Position numbers and translations under genes: made by a program. From assembly GCA_036877525.1 (NCBI GenBank), contig JAZGTH010000002.1, forward strand, positions 10,648,501 to 10,712,500: a stretch of 64,000 bases of DNA. The letters run 5' to 3'. This document shows, piece by piece, positions 38,005 to 50,290 of this stretch. The stretch is from Chromobotia macracanthus (lineage: Eukaryota > Chordata > Actinopteri > Cypriniformes > Botiidae). Under the pieces are notes generated by a model, which saw only the letters and a program-made list of their open reading frames with translations, was not told the DNA's origin and ran no database searches. Position 1 is the stretch's first letter; each line of letters starts with the position of its first letter.

Positions 38005-41000
38005 TTACACATACTACAAGTGGAAATTAGAAAATCTGTCTCTTATGAGTTTGGTTTCAGTCTGAAAATCACAGAAATGAGGCTGGGAATCTTGATTTTT
38101 ATTACATCTGCAGTATTTATTTACATCCAATAAGCTCTTTTCCCAGCAGAACCAGCAAGTGAAGCAAATACCAGCACATTTAATCGCAATCTCGTGCCCC
38201 TGATACAAATGTCATTCCTATTTCTCATGGCTGAAAATCCAATTATCAAACCAGCTGAAGTTGTTGTACAAAGTTCATTCCGGCAACACAACAGCTTGTC
38301 TGGGTCAGCCCCGAGAATGAGATTTTTTAACATGCTGCTCATAGTTGAATTTGCTGCTCTGATTGTCGGCTTGGAAGATCTCGGCCCACTGACAAGCTTG
38401 AAGTTTAGTTGGAATTTCTGGAAAAACAAGTGACTGTTAGTGGACCACTACATGATTTGGGAATGGTGTATGGATACAGCAAACATCTACTGTAAATGTC
38501 TTTGTCTGACCGTCTTTGTTGTGTCTTCAAAATCTGTAAGTCTATCATGAATTAAAGTCTGGATGAATTAGCATGAGGCTGGAGAGCAGTTTTATTCATT
38601 ATTTGTTTCAAGCTGGTATTTGTTTTTCTGGTCCAGCCTGTAGATGGAGATGTTCCTCAACTGTAACATAATGATGGTAGACCTTACAGAAGTTCAGCCC
38701 TGACGACAGCTATATTCACAGAGCTCTCTTGACATTATCTGTGACTTTTTTGAGTCCATAAAAACCCAAGAGAAGAAACTGTAACACAATGAAAGTGAAT
38801 AGTGACTGATGCTGTGACTCAGCATTCAGCCTACGTCTTCTTTTGAGTTCCAAGGAGAAAAGTTATAGAAACACCACCGGGTAAGTAAATGATGAAAGAT
38901 CTGAGTTTACAAAAACATACAAAATCCACCAGAGAATTGAGTATGTGCCCGGACATGAAATCTGTAATTCAATTCTTTTAAGAGAATATTTGTCATGTTT
39001 TGGACACCGGTCTTCAATATGACATCAGATTAGCTACAGTTCTTTATTTATTATTAAATAATCTTTTTTCCATTTTTATTTTTTTGCATCCATTTTTATT
39101 ATATCACATTATTTTTAACAACACTGTTTTAAAGCTTTGAATATATTCAACTATATTTTTAAAAATACTGTGACAGAAATGTCACAGACAGGGTGCTAGA
39201 TCAGAGATACTGGCAGAGATAAAAGCAAATGAGCAATGACTTTGAAGGGGGGGAGCTGTTCTGATTATGCTTTTTGGTAAGTCACCGTTCGGTATAATTC
39301 ATGTTACACCTTTAAAATGAAACTGCAATTTAGAAGCTCTTTGTAAGACTCATTAATGTTAGAGGCGAGATGGAGAGGGTGTCTCTTCAGAAACATCTCT
39401 GTATTGCCCAGCTCTGCCCACAGGGTTGGAAATTGTAGTTTGTTGTTCAATGAGATTCAGAATTCTATAAAAGTTTGTTTCTTGCAATATAACTTACCTG
39501 TGTATCATGACAGGGTCAGACTGTTTAAACCAGGCCGCTATCTAAGGCTGAGTTTTAAGTTAGTTACTTGAAATAATATGTAGTTTTGTATTGTTCAGGT
39601 GTCAAAGTTGTTTTGATGATGCATTCAGTAATTCAGTCCCAAATATGTACTATATATACACTTACATTATACCCTGTGTACTTTGCCCCACAAAGTGCAT
39701 ATTCAAGTATTTGTATCGTGTTCTTTTGTTCCTGCACTAGCCAATACGGTAGTTATCAGAGCAGTCTTCCATGATTCATTTATTGCATGAGCAAATATGA
39801 TTTAAAATAGGGAGATTACAGGGATTAAATGACTGACATTTAGGTGGGCATGTGATCTTAATATGGTGATACCCAGCTCTGTTGCATGTAAAATTAAACA
39901 GTTTTATTAGGCTTCTGATATGAAGTTTGTGACGTGTGTGATTTTTAATATATTTTCAAAAAGTGTTCATTTCTTTATGTAAATCTTTTTAATAAGGGGC
40001 AAAAAATTGGGGTTCTTCTTTGAATGAATATTTTAGGCAATTAAAGATCAAAACATCTATAATCTGTTACACTGCACCTATTATATATGAGATTCTTTAT
40101 ATATGATTCACACACATAGAATATAGATTCTTTGTGTGATTCCATAGACTGTATTCTTTAGACATGCTGGTATGCGTTGATGTTTGTGTGTGTATAACTT
40201 CCGATATTGATCCACAGTTTGTAGTTTGTGTAGGTCTGTATAAATTTACACAAGAGAGCTGTATTTATTAATCCGTTGCATTTATTTCTAAGAGCTCAGA
40301 TTTAGGCTTGCCACAGATATTTCCCCTCGTTTCTGAGCTGGGATGCTTTTAAAGTTAAATTATCACACACATCTCCCTGTTTGCCAGTGAAGATGTTTGA
40401 ACTCCACGTGCGAGTTTGCGTGTATGAGAGAGAGACAGCACACATATATCTCTCAAGCTGCACTGCTTGCTTAAGAAAACTCTGAGTACTGCTCACAGAT
40501 AGCTTCATCTCCATCCAGACACCCCTGTTAAGGCTGCGGTAAGCTTTTCCTGTGCTCAGTCTGAGAGTGACTGACTGACTGTGTCTGGAGGCGAAGTGCA
40601 GGGTACAGATAACACTTTCTCATTCGGTTCTGAACACATTCTAGAACTCTTGAGTAAAAGAAAATTAAGCTGTTTTCTTACTGCATTCTCGGTTTGACAG
40701 AACAAGCCCCAATCAGGAGTTGAGCTTCAAAGATTTTCCCTAGTTAATTAAACTAATGAATCACTTTTAACTGGTCTATGATAATTTTCTCATTTAATTT
40801 GTTTAAAAAGGCACAGATCTTTCAACCTAGCCTAAACTAAAGTGAGACAGGTCTTGTTTTGTTCTCAAAAACGCACTCATTTAGCACATAGTAGTCATTG
40901 TTAATAGCTTCAAACTCTGTCTGTGATGGACAAAGTGGATGAACAATTATGTGAAATGATTCAGAGGATATTACACTCCACTGTGCCACTTTGGCTCAAA

Positions 41001-41103
41001 TTAAAACCCTCTCTGCCCTCTTTTGCCTCCAGTGCTGATGTAAATAAGCCAAGTAATATGCAGCCAACAAGTAAATGTGTCAAGCTTATTTTCCAGAATC
41101 ACC
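38005..41103. other. geneless stretch
   Basis: No gene or repeat family recognised. Confidence 0.5.
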
Positions 41104-41230
41104 CTGCTGAAAACAGCTTAAACCAGCCTTAGGTCTTCAGCTGGTCTCCCAGCCTGTCCGAGCTGGTCTAGCTGGTCTTCCAGCCTGGACAAGCTGGTCT
41201 ATGGCTGGTTTAAGCTGTTGTATTTTATAG
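41104..41230. repeat. AGCTGGTCT-rich hairpin repeat
   Basis: ACAGCTTAAACCAGCCTTAG at the left pairs with TGGCTGGTTTAAGCTGT at the right, with four or more AGCTGGTCT/CCAGCCTG units between. A known style of fish MITE. A faint relative lies at about 630-745. Confidence 0.65.
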
Positions 41231-41339
41231 CAGGATTGTGTCAGAGCCCTTAAAAAGGGGAAATCTTTCATACAAAGAGGTTGTTTAACACTAACCTTAC
41301 AACGCCTTACGAACATTAACCTTGGTTTCACTACAAATA

Positions 41340-41515
41340 AAACCTAAACATCATGGTCACTATAGTTAGACCATGGTAACAACAAATTATCCATGGTATT
41401 TCCACAGTAACCATAGTTTAACCATAGTTTTTGTAGTAAAACTGTGGATATACAAATGGCGATCAATACACCATAGAACATGGTTACTGTACTTTTAATA
41501 TAACAAAACCATCAT
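41340..41515. repeat. ACCATGGTTA-type palindromic repeat
   Basis: Multiple alternating ACCATGG/CCATAGTTT/ATGGTTACTGTA motifs form nested short palindromes; a common teleost hairpin repeat. Confidence 0.6.
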
Positions 41516-42043
41516 AAATTTTTTGTAAATAATATTTCACATTTTTTAATAATCATATGTTATCACTGCCTAATGTGTCTTGACAACAATGTATGTATAT
41601 ACTTGGCCAAGAAACGTCAAGAGTCTCTTGTATGATCTTATGGAAATGTTGTCAGGTTGACAGCTTCAATATGCTCTTATGTTTCCTGAGTAATTCATGT
41701 GAACAGATTCATGAAGCTGTCCACCCACGAGTCTGCCCTTTGCTCCAAAATTACAGACCTTAGACACAGGAGCTTGAGCCATGGAAATGTGTGGAAAGAC
41801 TGTGGGAGTTTGGGGAAATGCTTTGCACTGAATTTTCAAGTGTAGGTGTATTTACCATTGATATGTCCCGCATAGCATGCTTAAATAATCTTTACATCTT
41901 GACATCTATTTACAGAGACAAAGTGGCTGGAAGTCATTCATTTTTTAATGAGTGTTATTGATTTAAAGTGATGTGCAGAACAGCGAGCTCCAGCAACGTG
42001 ATGTGGGCGTGTCTGGTGGCGTGACGAAAGACAAAGTCGTCAT

Positions 42044-42261
42044 TTAACAATTTTAGGTTGTAAGGACATTTTCCTATTAACGTCATTGCTTTAAGTCTTT
42101 TTAAAACACTCCTCTAACAACTTAAGAATAATGTTTTTGTGATATGTAATGTTAAAAAAGATTCTACTAACGTTGCTGCAAAATGTTTATATAACAATGA
42201 TAACAAAAGAACTTTTAGAGAATGTTAGCCAACAGTCTGAGAACATTCTCTGTTAACTGGG
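42044..42261 (+). mobile_element. MITE family A copy 8
   Basis: TTAACAATTTTAGGTTGTAAG start and GTTAACTGGG end, with a shortened middle. Confidence 0.72.
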
Positions 42262-42749
42262 ATTTCTGTCCAGGTGAAACAATTGAGATATTGTAGAGAT
42301 CTAAGACTGAGATTTTCTGAGTTATGATTTTTCTTTTCTATTGGCATACTGAGGAAACAAAAACTTTTTTGGTGCTTTGTATTTCAAGATAATCGGGTTC
42401 CACGATTACCCTTTTGTTTTCTTTTATTTAGTTTTGCTTTTTTCCTATATTTTTAATGCCTTTTTGAAACATCCAAAATTGTTCTCATTCTTTTTCCATC
42501 ACAACGGGAGCGGGTGAGCGCAGTGCGGTGGGTGAGCAGCAGAGGGGGCGGAAACGCAGAGTTAATGCCATCATATGTGAATCATCTGATATAAAGCCCG
42601 AGGGAAAGTGACGGACAGCTCATGATGTACAAGACTAAAAATTATGCAAAATACTTGTGTGACGTTTTAGATGAAGTTGTGGGAGAAAATCATGCCTTGA
42701 CAGAAAGTTACAAGAGAAATAAATGCATTTGATAAAGGCACCACAGAAC

Positions 42750-43047
42750 ACAACTTTAGGTTGTAAAGATTGTTTCCCTAATGTTTCCATTAAGTAACAA
42801 AAACATTAAAAATGTTATTTTGAAACTTCTAGAAACATTTAAAACGTCCATACAACAGTTCCAACGTTGTATTAACGTTGGAACATAAACATTCCACTAA
42901 ATAATTAAGAATGTTTTTGGTAAATATGATATAAAACATTAAAAAATGTTCCACTAACATTACTGCAAGACTTTAAAACTGAACTTTAGAGAATTTTAGC
43001 TAATGTTCTGAGAACATTAATTAGAACATTACTTCCCTGTTAGCTTG
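42750..43047 (+). mobile_element. MITE family A copy 9
   Basis: Contains AACTTTAGGTTGTAAAG, CATTAAGTAACAAAAAC and CCCTGTTAGCTTG; lies only about 490 bases from copy 8. Confidence 0.75.
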
Positions 43048-43739
43048 TATTTACTGGTCAGACCAGTCTAGCTAACATGCTGCTTCAATCACACATAAAT
43101 GTGCCATTAAACTGTTCAATTTAATGTCATGGTGAAGAGGGCAGACAGTAACATGTCAGACAGTAAGACATGATCAGATTTTTCATACTACAGATCAGTG
43201 GTGGTCTGTGCATTTTAAATCTAGGCTGATTCAATGAATGTCAAAGGTTTCAGTAAAAATGGCATCCTGTTTGAGTTGTGGGGCATTATACACTCATATA
43301 TCTCCTCTAAAATCCAGGAGAAATATTAAACTGGTTCGAAATCATCCGACTAGATGGAATCACAACTTAGAAAAAGGCCTGTGTGTTTCAGTTTCACCTA
43401 CATTAATGATAAATGTCCTCACAATGTAGGACACAAAACACGAGGACTTGCCATAATTGCCTCCAAACAACTTAATACTAAACAATATCCTAATAAATAT
43501 GCAAAGGATTCTGTGAGGAATAGGGTATATCTCGGTATATAAGTCAGTATATAAACAATAGATATAAAAGCAATAGATAATCTATGAAAATTACTCAAAA
43601 TGAAAGAACTTGTGTGTGTGTGTTTAGGGATGAATGGTGAAACAATCTCTCTTCTAGTGAAATCTCCCTTAAGAGAAACTCATTTTAAAGTGTCAATTTA
43701 GTGTGTCTCAATTATTTCTCTTAACGCTTTTCCTTTACC

Positions 43740-44105
43740 TATTTATTTTTCGCTTCCTTTAATTTTTTCCCTTTGTTTTCCTTTCATTTCCTCTTGTCTT
43801 CTCGTCTTCTCACATTTTCGCTCTTCTGGTATTTCCTCATCTTCTCTCTTCTTACCTTCCCTCATATTTGCCTGTTCTTCTCTCTTCTTCTCTTCTCGTT
43901 GTCTATCTAGGGCAGGTCGTTGTTTAACCGGTTGATCAGCTGACTGGGTGTCTCCTCCCACGAGTTCAAATCTCATTAAAGCGTGCCGTTCATCTCTCTC
44001 TCCTCCAACAATCTGCTTTTGCGCTCTCCTTTCTTTATCTTCTCTTTCTCTGTATCCCTCTCTCTCAGTCTCTCTGTTCTACTCTCTTACTCTCCACCCT
44101 CGCTG
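43740..44105 (+). repeat. polypyrimidine-rich tract
   Basis: Roughly 360 bases strongly biased to C and T on the plus strand (TTTTCC, CTTCTC, TCTCTC), interrupted around 43900-43980. No simple repeat unit. Confidence 0.7.
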
Positions 44106-45103
44106 TATCCAGCACAGTATTCACAGAGCACTCGATTTTGGGTGGAAGACTTTGAAAATGAGAATGTTCACTCTGGGGAGTCGAGAGGTGCTAAAGGGGC
44201 AGAAGAAAAAACATGCAGGACAGTTTCATTTTGTTACGTGGTTCTCAGGGGACTTTAATTGTTTCTGCCTTATAATAATGGAGAGCTGAGTAGAGAGAGA
44301 GAGGGAGAGAACTCTTCTATCTGTATTCTCTGGTTCTTTTGTCAAAGTCTCTGTCAGGCATCCCAGAAATGAAAGATTTTGTGACAGAACAGCCCTGATG
44401 ACAGAGCGCTCTTTGAGATACATCTCTCTCGCTCTCTTTCTTTCTTCGTGTCTGTCAAGCAGTTTTCTTCCCCTCTTTTAGTTTGTCCTCTTATCTCATA
44501 GCATGTCAAAACAAACAATAATCGCGACAGTGTGATATGTGTTTTTATTCTTAGTGATATCCTAATTGCTGTTTTATACAAAAATCACATACAGACGTGG
44601 GTCATGCTTTGTGCTTTCAAACATACAATTGACAGGAACTGTGTTCAGATCACGCCCAATTTGTCAGCACGCTGTTTTGGTTTTGTGAAAGTGCTTTAAC
44701 CAAACCTTTCGGTCTCAGTGAAGCGAGAGCTCAGAGCAGGAAGGAAGGTTTGAACTTATGAGTAACGAGACAGCCATGGAAAAATCATTGACAGATATCG
44801 AAAAGCAGGCTGGAAAAGACAGAATATCTGAACAAATATTTGATTTGCTGATCTGATGTTTTATGTTACAGTAATATGGTAGAGGTTGTTCTGTACAGAG
44901 GGTGCATGTCAAAGTACACATGAAGAAGCATCATAGGATTTTTTTAATTTCATGATGAGCTCAGTTCTAAAGATGCGTTTGTTCACACTGCCATCTGCTG
45001 GTTACTAGAGCTATTACAACCAGTACTACTACTACTGTGTCCAGTCAATGCTGGTCATCAGATTTAACAAATTTTACACAGTAGAGTCATGGAATCATTG
45101 ACT

Positions 45104-45160
45104 CTATCTATCTTTCTGTCTGTATCTATCTGTGATAGATAGACAGACAGATAGATGCTT
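45104..45160. repeat. CTAT/CTGT run facing its inverse GATA/GACA run
   Basis: CTATCTATCTTTCTGTCTG on the left is followed at once by GATAGATAGACAGACAG, forming a short hairpin-capable palindrome just 3' of tmem26. Confidence 0.8.
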
Positions 45161-45164
45161 TATT
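45159..45164 (-). promoter_or_regulatory. candidate polyadenylation signal of tmem26
   Basis: A canonical AATAAA on the minus strand lies about 48 bases downstream of the tmem26 stop codon, next to a GATA/GACA repeat. Position and sequence fit a poly(A) signal; no transcript evidence is available. Confidence 0.45.
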
Positions 45165-45211
45165 TTATAGCACAAGTGTTTCCTGTGTGATTCTGTACAT
45201 GTATATCTTAT

Positions 45212-45850
45212 CTATTCCTGACAGCTGGCTTCTACAGCCTGTCCATCAATCCACTCCGATTGGCTGCGAGATGGGTCACATGACTCATGATTTCCACCCT
45301 CTGGGCTGTTTAGCTCAAAGTGCACAACACAGATCCTGTAGACCTCTAAAAGAACAATGAGGATGTTCTTGCAGGTGAAGAAAATCATCAGCTGGTTTAG
45401 AACATTTTCTCTAATCATGAGGTACAGGCGGTAAATTAGGAATGGTCCATCCTGCAGACCGACCGTTAGCAAAAGGCTCCAGACTTCACTAGAGCAGCAG
45501 GATATGTTACAGCCAGCTAATACAGGCTGGGTGGTCTCTGACGGGGCTTGTTCCTGGACTGTGGGGCGGCTGGTCTGGGTTAGAACAAGTGGAAATTGCA
45601 TCAAGGCCCAGGAGAACAAACTTAGCCCAACAATGATCACAGCCTGCTTGGTCTTCACTTGTGGCTCTTTAAAAGTGTCAAAGATGTCCAGGATGTCAGC
45701 TCCAAGCCCCACGTAAACCATGAGGAGTTGAGATAGCTGGTCCCGTGACATGTCACCCTTTGGCATCAGCCATCGACCCAGAACTAAAACAATCAACATG
45801 GTTTGCTCCAAAGCCTCCACCCAGTTCTCAGGATCAAGTTCCTCCAACCC
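45212..45850 (-). CDS. tmem26: tmem26 terminal coding exon 3
   Basis: One uninterrupted 639-nt exon encodes the C-terminal two thirds of the protein (212 residues) and the TAG stop at 45212-45214. The acceptor is CAG at 45853-45851, just after a CA repeat (TG on the coding strand). The exon starts GLEELDPENW and carries the GRWLMPKG, SRDQLSQLL, QDGPF and KNILIVLLEVYR blocks that define the family. The hydrophilic tail after about residue 290 is not conserved with human. An alternative AG four bases upstream would put the join out of phase. Confidence 0.92.
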   Translation of the reverse strand, partial: GLEELDPENWVEALEQTMLIVLVLGRWLMPKGDMSRDQLSQLLMVYVGLGADILDIFDTFKEPQVKTKQAVIIVGLSLFSWALMQFPLVLTQTSRPTVQEQAPSETTQPVLAGCNISCCSSEVWSLLLTVGLQDGPFLIYRLYLMIRENVLNQLMIFFTCKNILIVLLEVYRICVVHFELNSPEGGNHESCDPSRSQSEWIDGQAVEASCQE

Positions 45851-48800
45851 CTGTCTCACAGACAACACAACACACACACACACACACACACACACAGGCT
45901 AATCACCATGGTAACAGACCAGACAGTGAGAGCACACAGTGAGACTGTGATAATTTGAATGGATGAATCAAAAATGTTGTTAAGATGTTATTGTAATACC
46001 AGATTAAAAAGGTTTCTTCAAACGGTTTATTAAAAAAAAAAGATTGCTTTGACTCATTGGAGTGTCTGAACAGAAGATCCATGGGAGGATTAAATAAATG
46101 AAAGGGGACAACTGAGATGATATGGTTTCTCATAAAGCTTTTCAGTAGTCAAAGATTAGCGTTTGAAGTGTGTTATTGCAAAACGTCCTGTGCTTTTTCA
46201 TCCAGAGTGGTCACAACAAAAATGATCAAAGTCTTTAATATTAAATAATTTTCAGAACATTCAAATTCATGTCTGTCCTGTAAATATGAAGGTATTACAT
46301 GTCTAAACCTTGAAAAAACCCTCAGAAAATTCTGAAGTTACAATGTAAAATGGCATGTACAGTATGATCTCAACATGGCGCTAGCAACACCAATGTCATA
46401 CGCTTGATTCCCAGAAAACCTACCCAGCTAACAATTTCAGGTTGCAAAAACGTTACCTTATCGTCTCCATTAAGCAACAAAAACTTAAAAAAATGTTTTT
46501 TTTGAAAGTTCTAGGTTTGTTCAAAACTGACCGTTTTTTATACGTTGTTTTAACATTATTGTTTGGTTATAAAAGCATTATTCAGACTTCTTAATTCTGT
46601 AACATATTCTACTAACATGTTAAGAATAATGTTTTTGATACATGACACATAACGTTAAAAAAACTGTTAACATTATTGCAAGAATGTTTTGATAACGTTG
46701 AGATAGCTTTTAGACTTACTTTTACTTTTAATGCTAGCCGATGTTCTGAGAATGTTAGATGGGTACACATACTGATCAAAGGCATACCTTAAATTCACTG
46801 TACTTTATTTTGCTTTGAATAAAACTGTCTGCCAAATAAATACAAATGTAAAAATATATTCGATCTTGGATTAAGAGAGAACGTTTGTATTAATGTTTTT
46901 AAGACTGAGCTGTGGCAATTTTAGGATTAGTTAGAAACCTAGTAAACAGGCTGCACACCGGTGACATTGTTTACTGAAGTATTTAGGACTAATAAAACTG
47001 TGTCCATGAGCAACGGAAGCAATAAGATGTGTTGGACATGCTCCAGTCGATGCCTGTGTGCGTAATGTTTTATGAGTAAAATTTTGATATGAAAGGCTTT
47101 GGCAAATCTGTATCTAAATCTTTTCCCCCAGGCCCTGATCACTCAGAGCCTGTCTACATGAGTCAGTGTTAAAAGGAATCACTGTGCTTAGATCCTTAGT
47201 GCTGTGCATAATGTCTGGGGTTTGGCTTTTTGTAGAAGGCACAAAGGTCAAAGGTGAAACTGTGCTCTCTCACAGTCGTAATGGATTAATTTTCTGCCCT
47301 GAGATTTTTTCCCAGAACTAAAGAAGAGATTTCAAAACATAGGGTTGAATTGTTAAAGCAGAACTCAGCTAACAATTTTACGTTGTAAGAATGTTTCCAA
47401 GTTAAAGAGCATTAAATAACGTTATTTTGAAAGTTCTAGGAATGTTCGAAGCGTCCAGTTAGACATTGTATTAACATTATTGCTTGCTTGTTCTGAGAAC
47501 ATCACCTGTTAGCTGGGAAAGTTTTGCTTTTACATGCGTGAATGCATCAACTACTATCCAAGCTGTTTTTCATTATATATTCTCAGAAATATGTGTTTGA
47601 CAGTAAAAGATTTAGAAATATCCAACACAGCACAGAAAGAGAGAGAAACAGATTGTCAAATCTGACCTTATTTTTACTGGTCAAGTGTGAATATCTGAGT
47701 TGTATTGTTTACCATATTTACCACCCACCATTGTCAAAGGGATCTGGGAGAAGATATGTGGGTCAGAGTTGCTGGAATTGATGGGCAGGTTGGACTGAAG
47801 GAGGTTCAGCTCCAAAAACCAGATAGATGGAATCACAGTGCTCAGATAAAGAAAGACCATAGGAGAGAACCTACAAGAGATAAGAGAGAGCATCACCTGA
47901 CTGATGGACGGATGGATGGATGGATGGGACTTATTAATTAATCTCCCAATATTTTACTGTCTGCATAGTAAAGAATGTGTATAAACATTTATGTAATGTG
48001 TCCATTTAGTAAAAAAAACACATTAAAAATATTATTTTTAAGTTCTAGGAATGTTCAACATTTTAAATTCAGTAATATTTGTAAACCGTTCCACTAACAA
48101 CTTAATAATAACGTTTCTGATATAGATGATATGTACTTTTAAAAATACCATCTACTAACGTTACAAAAAGAATGTTTCGTTAACTCTGAGAGAACTTTTT
48201 GGATAACGTTAGCCAATGTTCTGAGGATGTTTCCTGTTAGCTGGATAGTTCTATGTTTGTCAGATGCTTAAAGATGGGTCACAGCACAGAGTTCAGTGCT
48301 ACAGACACACCAGCCCAATGCAGACTACAAATGACTCCCCATTAGCTATGCAAATCCCCACTGACACAGGCAAGCCTCTCCAAAGAGCACAGAGACTTCA
48401 AAGTTTAGTGTGTGGGAGAGAGAGATAGTACACGTTAAAAAGTGGCAGTAGGAGAGAGTGAAAGAAATGGAGAGATAGGAATGTAGATCATGGAAGAGTA
48501 AAGGCAATGATGATAAAGAGGAAGAAAAGAGTATGTTCTCAGCTGGTTCTTCAGTGGAGGGAGAAGGCCTCATTAAAGGCAGGGTAGGCGATCTTTTCCA
48601 GAAATATTTTTATGCTGGTTGAAAGTCTCTTCACATCCTGAAAGCAATCACCAAGTGGTCTAAATATATTTAAATCAATATATATCTTCTGTGGAAATTT
48701 TAGGACCATAACATTTTTGTCCAATCATTGCATTGGGTCCAAATGCAATGATAGGATGTCCTACTTGCCTGTCAAACTGTGTATTTGCATACCTCTGTGC

Positions 48801-50290
48801 CGCACTGTTGGGGAAGACGTGGCTTTGGAGAGTTCTCCGAATGGAGGGCGGGAAGCTGGCTTGCTGTTGCTAGCCCCTTCAAAATTGCCCACCCTACCTT
48901 TAATAGACTTCTAGCGCTGCAATTTTCATGTACATAGTTATGCCTGGCAGCTTTTTAAAGTCTAGAACACAATCATATGCTGGTGTGTGTGAAGGTAAAG
49001 GTTATTTTTGCCTCACTTTGTTGCGAGGAGGGGCATTGTTATCACTCGTCCTTGCATAAAAGACAGAGGAGCAGAACTTGAAGAAAGAAGAGTGTAATTT
49101 CCCAGGTTCACCTTAGCGTTAATTATTGTTGTGGCACACCCCTTCTGAGCTGAACATCCTTTAATACCTGCAGCTTTAAGTTATTTTTAAAAAACAATTC
49201 AGGTTCTCTTTATGTGAGTGTCAAGGCAGTGACACAACTATTTTTGTCGACGCAACATGATGTGTCACAGAGTCTGTGAAAAAGGTACTTAAAGGGATAG
49301 TTCACCCAAAAATAAAAATATGACCACCTAATCATTCCAACGTTGTATTAAAGCCTGTATAATTTGTGACTAACTTCTACTGAACTCAAGAAAGGTATTA
49401 TGTCCAAGATGCTCTTTTTAAAAGACTAAAAATGAATGGAGACTGGGGCTCTCATGCTCCAATATGGACAAAAACTGTAACAGCAATCCACATTACATGT
49501 AAGTCTTTATGCAGTCAAAGTCTTGCCTTCGTCATAGCTTTCAAATCTTATTCAGACTAGAGATTCAGTGAAGCCAGTGTACAGTTCATTTTCCTCCTTG
49601 TACCTCTTACATTGTATGTGCTGCACCTCCAGCTGGTTTAATTCCCACACAACACACAAAATGATAAAAAATGATGCATGCTTTTTTGGCAACTATCCCT
49701 TTTAATCCATAAAGCAATAATTCTGTTGCAGGGTGCTATCAACAACCCACCCTGGTGGGAAGACTACAAGCTCTGTTTAAAAGTGAGCATGCAAACATGG
49801 TATGAGGAACTGTTTATAAAAGAGCAGTCAAATGTATGTTGTGACATAATTCACTGACAACAACACACACTAATATCTATAGTTTCTGCAGTGACTCAGA
49901 CTAGGAAAGATTTTCAGTGTTGTCAGGGTCATTAAAGGATTAATTTACAAGGCACACGTAATCCAGTTTGACTGTTTACACTTTCTCTGTTGATGTAGAC
50001 CCAGATATTGCAGTCTTCCTTTAATAACAAAATCTTTGTAACTGTGACAGCACTATGATAGGATCACTGAAGTCATAATCAAGAAGTCAAAATCACCATT
50101 TCCATTCTGCGTTGCGTGTGTATTTTATTGTGATTGCCATCTCGACTCCCAGCAGTGCCACACCCATCAGCAGCAACCAATAGGAGGGCTTGCCTGTTAC
50201 CTCCACCACTCGCCACACCGTCAGCACGCCATGCACTGCAAACAGGAAGCGACTCAATAGAGCCAATAAGATGTTCAGAACCCGGCACAT
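45212..50290 (-). CDS. tmem26: tmem26-type multipass membrane protein, whole gene (3 coding exons)
   Basis: Encodes a predicted 324-residue integral membrane protein of the TMEM26 family; the human protein is 368 residues. It is joined from exons 50097-50290, 47729-47870 and 45212-45850, all with GT-AG introns and compatible phases. The N-terminus has a hydrophobic first segment followed by VWRVVEV and SYWLLLMGVALLG. Exon 2 begins with FSPMVFLYLSTVIPSIWFLEL. Exon 3 carries GRWLMPKG, SRDQLSQLL, GADILD, QDGPFLIYRL and KNILIVLLEVYR, each in the same order as in human TMEM26. Several hydrophobic helices are visible, plus two N-glycosylation sequons (NSS near the exon 2 loop, NIS in exon 3). The molecular function of the family is not well defined; mammalian TMEM26 is known as a surface marker of beige fat cells. 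Which fish paralogue (a or b) this is cannot be decided here. Confidence 0.9.
46423..46763 (+). mobile_element. MITE family A copy 10, in tmem26 intron 2
   Basis: Perfect CCCAGCTAAC start and a decayed GTTAGATGGG end. Inserted antisense to the gene in the 1.9-kb intron. Confidence 0.78.
47364..47517 (+). mobile_element. MITE family A copy 11, shortened, in tmem26 intron 2
   Basis: CTCAGCTAACAATTTTACG start and CCTGTTAGCTGGG end with about half of the interior deleted. About 210 bases downstream of exon 2 in the gene's direction. Confidence 0.78.
47729..47870 (-). CDS. tmem26: tmem26 coding exon 2
   Basis: The acceptor TGTAG lies just before 47870 and completes the split Trp codon. The exon encodes a membrane helix (FLYLSTVIPSIWFLEL) followed by a polar loop with one N-glycosylation sequon. 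The donor chosen is GTGGGT at 47728, after ATG in phase 0, because it matches the phase-0 acceptor of exon 3. A neighbouring GTAAAT at 47721 would break the frame. Confidence 0.82.
47971..48244 (+). mobile_element. MITE family A copy 12, in tmem26 intron 1
   Basis: Left end eroded; keeps AAGTTCTAGGAATGTTC, TTAGCCAATGTTCTGAGG and CCTGTTAGCTGG. Begins about 100 bases from the exon 2 acceptor. Confidence 0.74.
48574..48902 (+). mobile_element. MITE family B copy 1, in tmem26 intron 1
   Basis: About 330 bases with terminal inverted repeats TAAAGGCAGGGTAGGC and GCCCACCCTACCTTTA. No coding capacity. Nearly full length and the reference for the other two copies. Confidence 0.8.
49290..49702. mobile_element. 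MITE family C copy 2, in tmem26 intron 1
   Basis: Terminal AAAGGGATAGTTCACCC and AACTATCCCTTTTA; the interior is longer than and different from the 27-kb copy, so it is a related subfamily sharing the ends. Confidence 0.75.
50097..50290 (-). CDS. tmem26: tmem26 coding exon 1
   Basis: Starts at ATG 50290 (MCRVLNILL), the first ATG in this frame; the matching human protein starts at the equivalent place. It ends after TG of a split Trp codon with donor GTGATT at 50096. Joining to exon 2 recreates WKW-FSP, the same junction residues (KW-FSP) as human TMEM26. The open frame continues upstream to a polypyrimidine stretch and AG at 50328-50327, so this exon may begin there with a short 5' untranslated part. 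Confidence 0.9.

Noticed and set aside
45504..45942. Plus-strand open frames opposite the tmem26 last exon
   Set aside because: Antisense shadows of a conserved coding exon and of the CA repeat.
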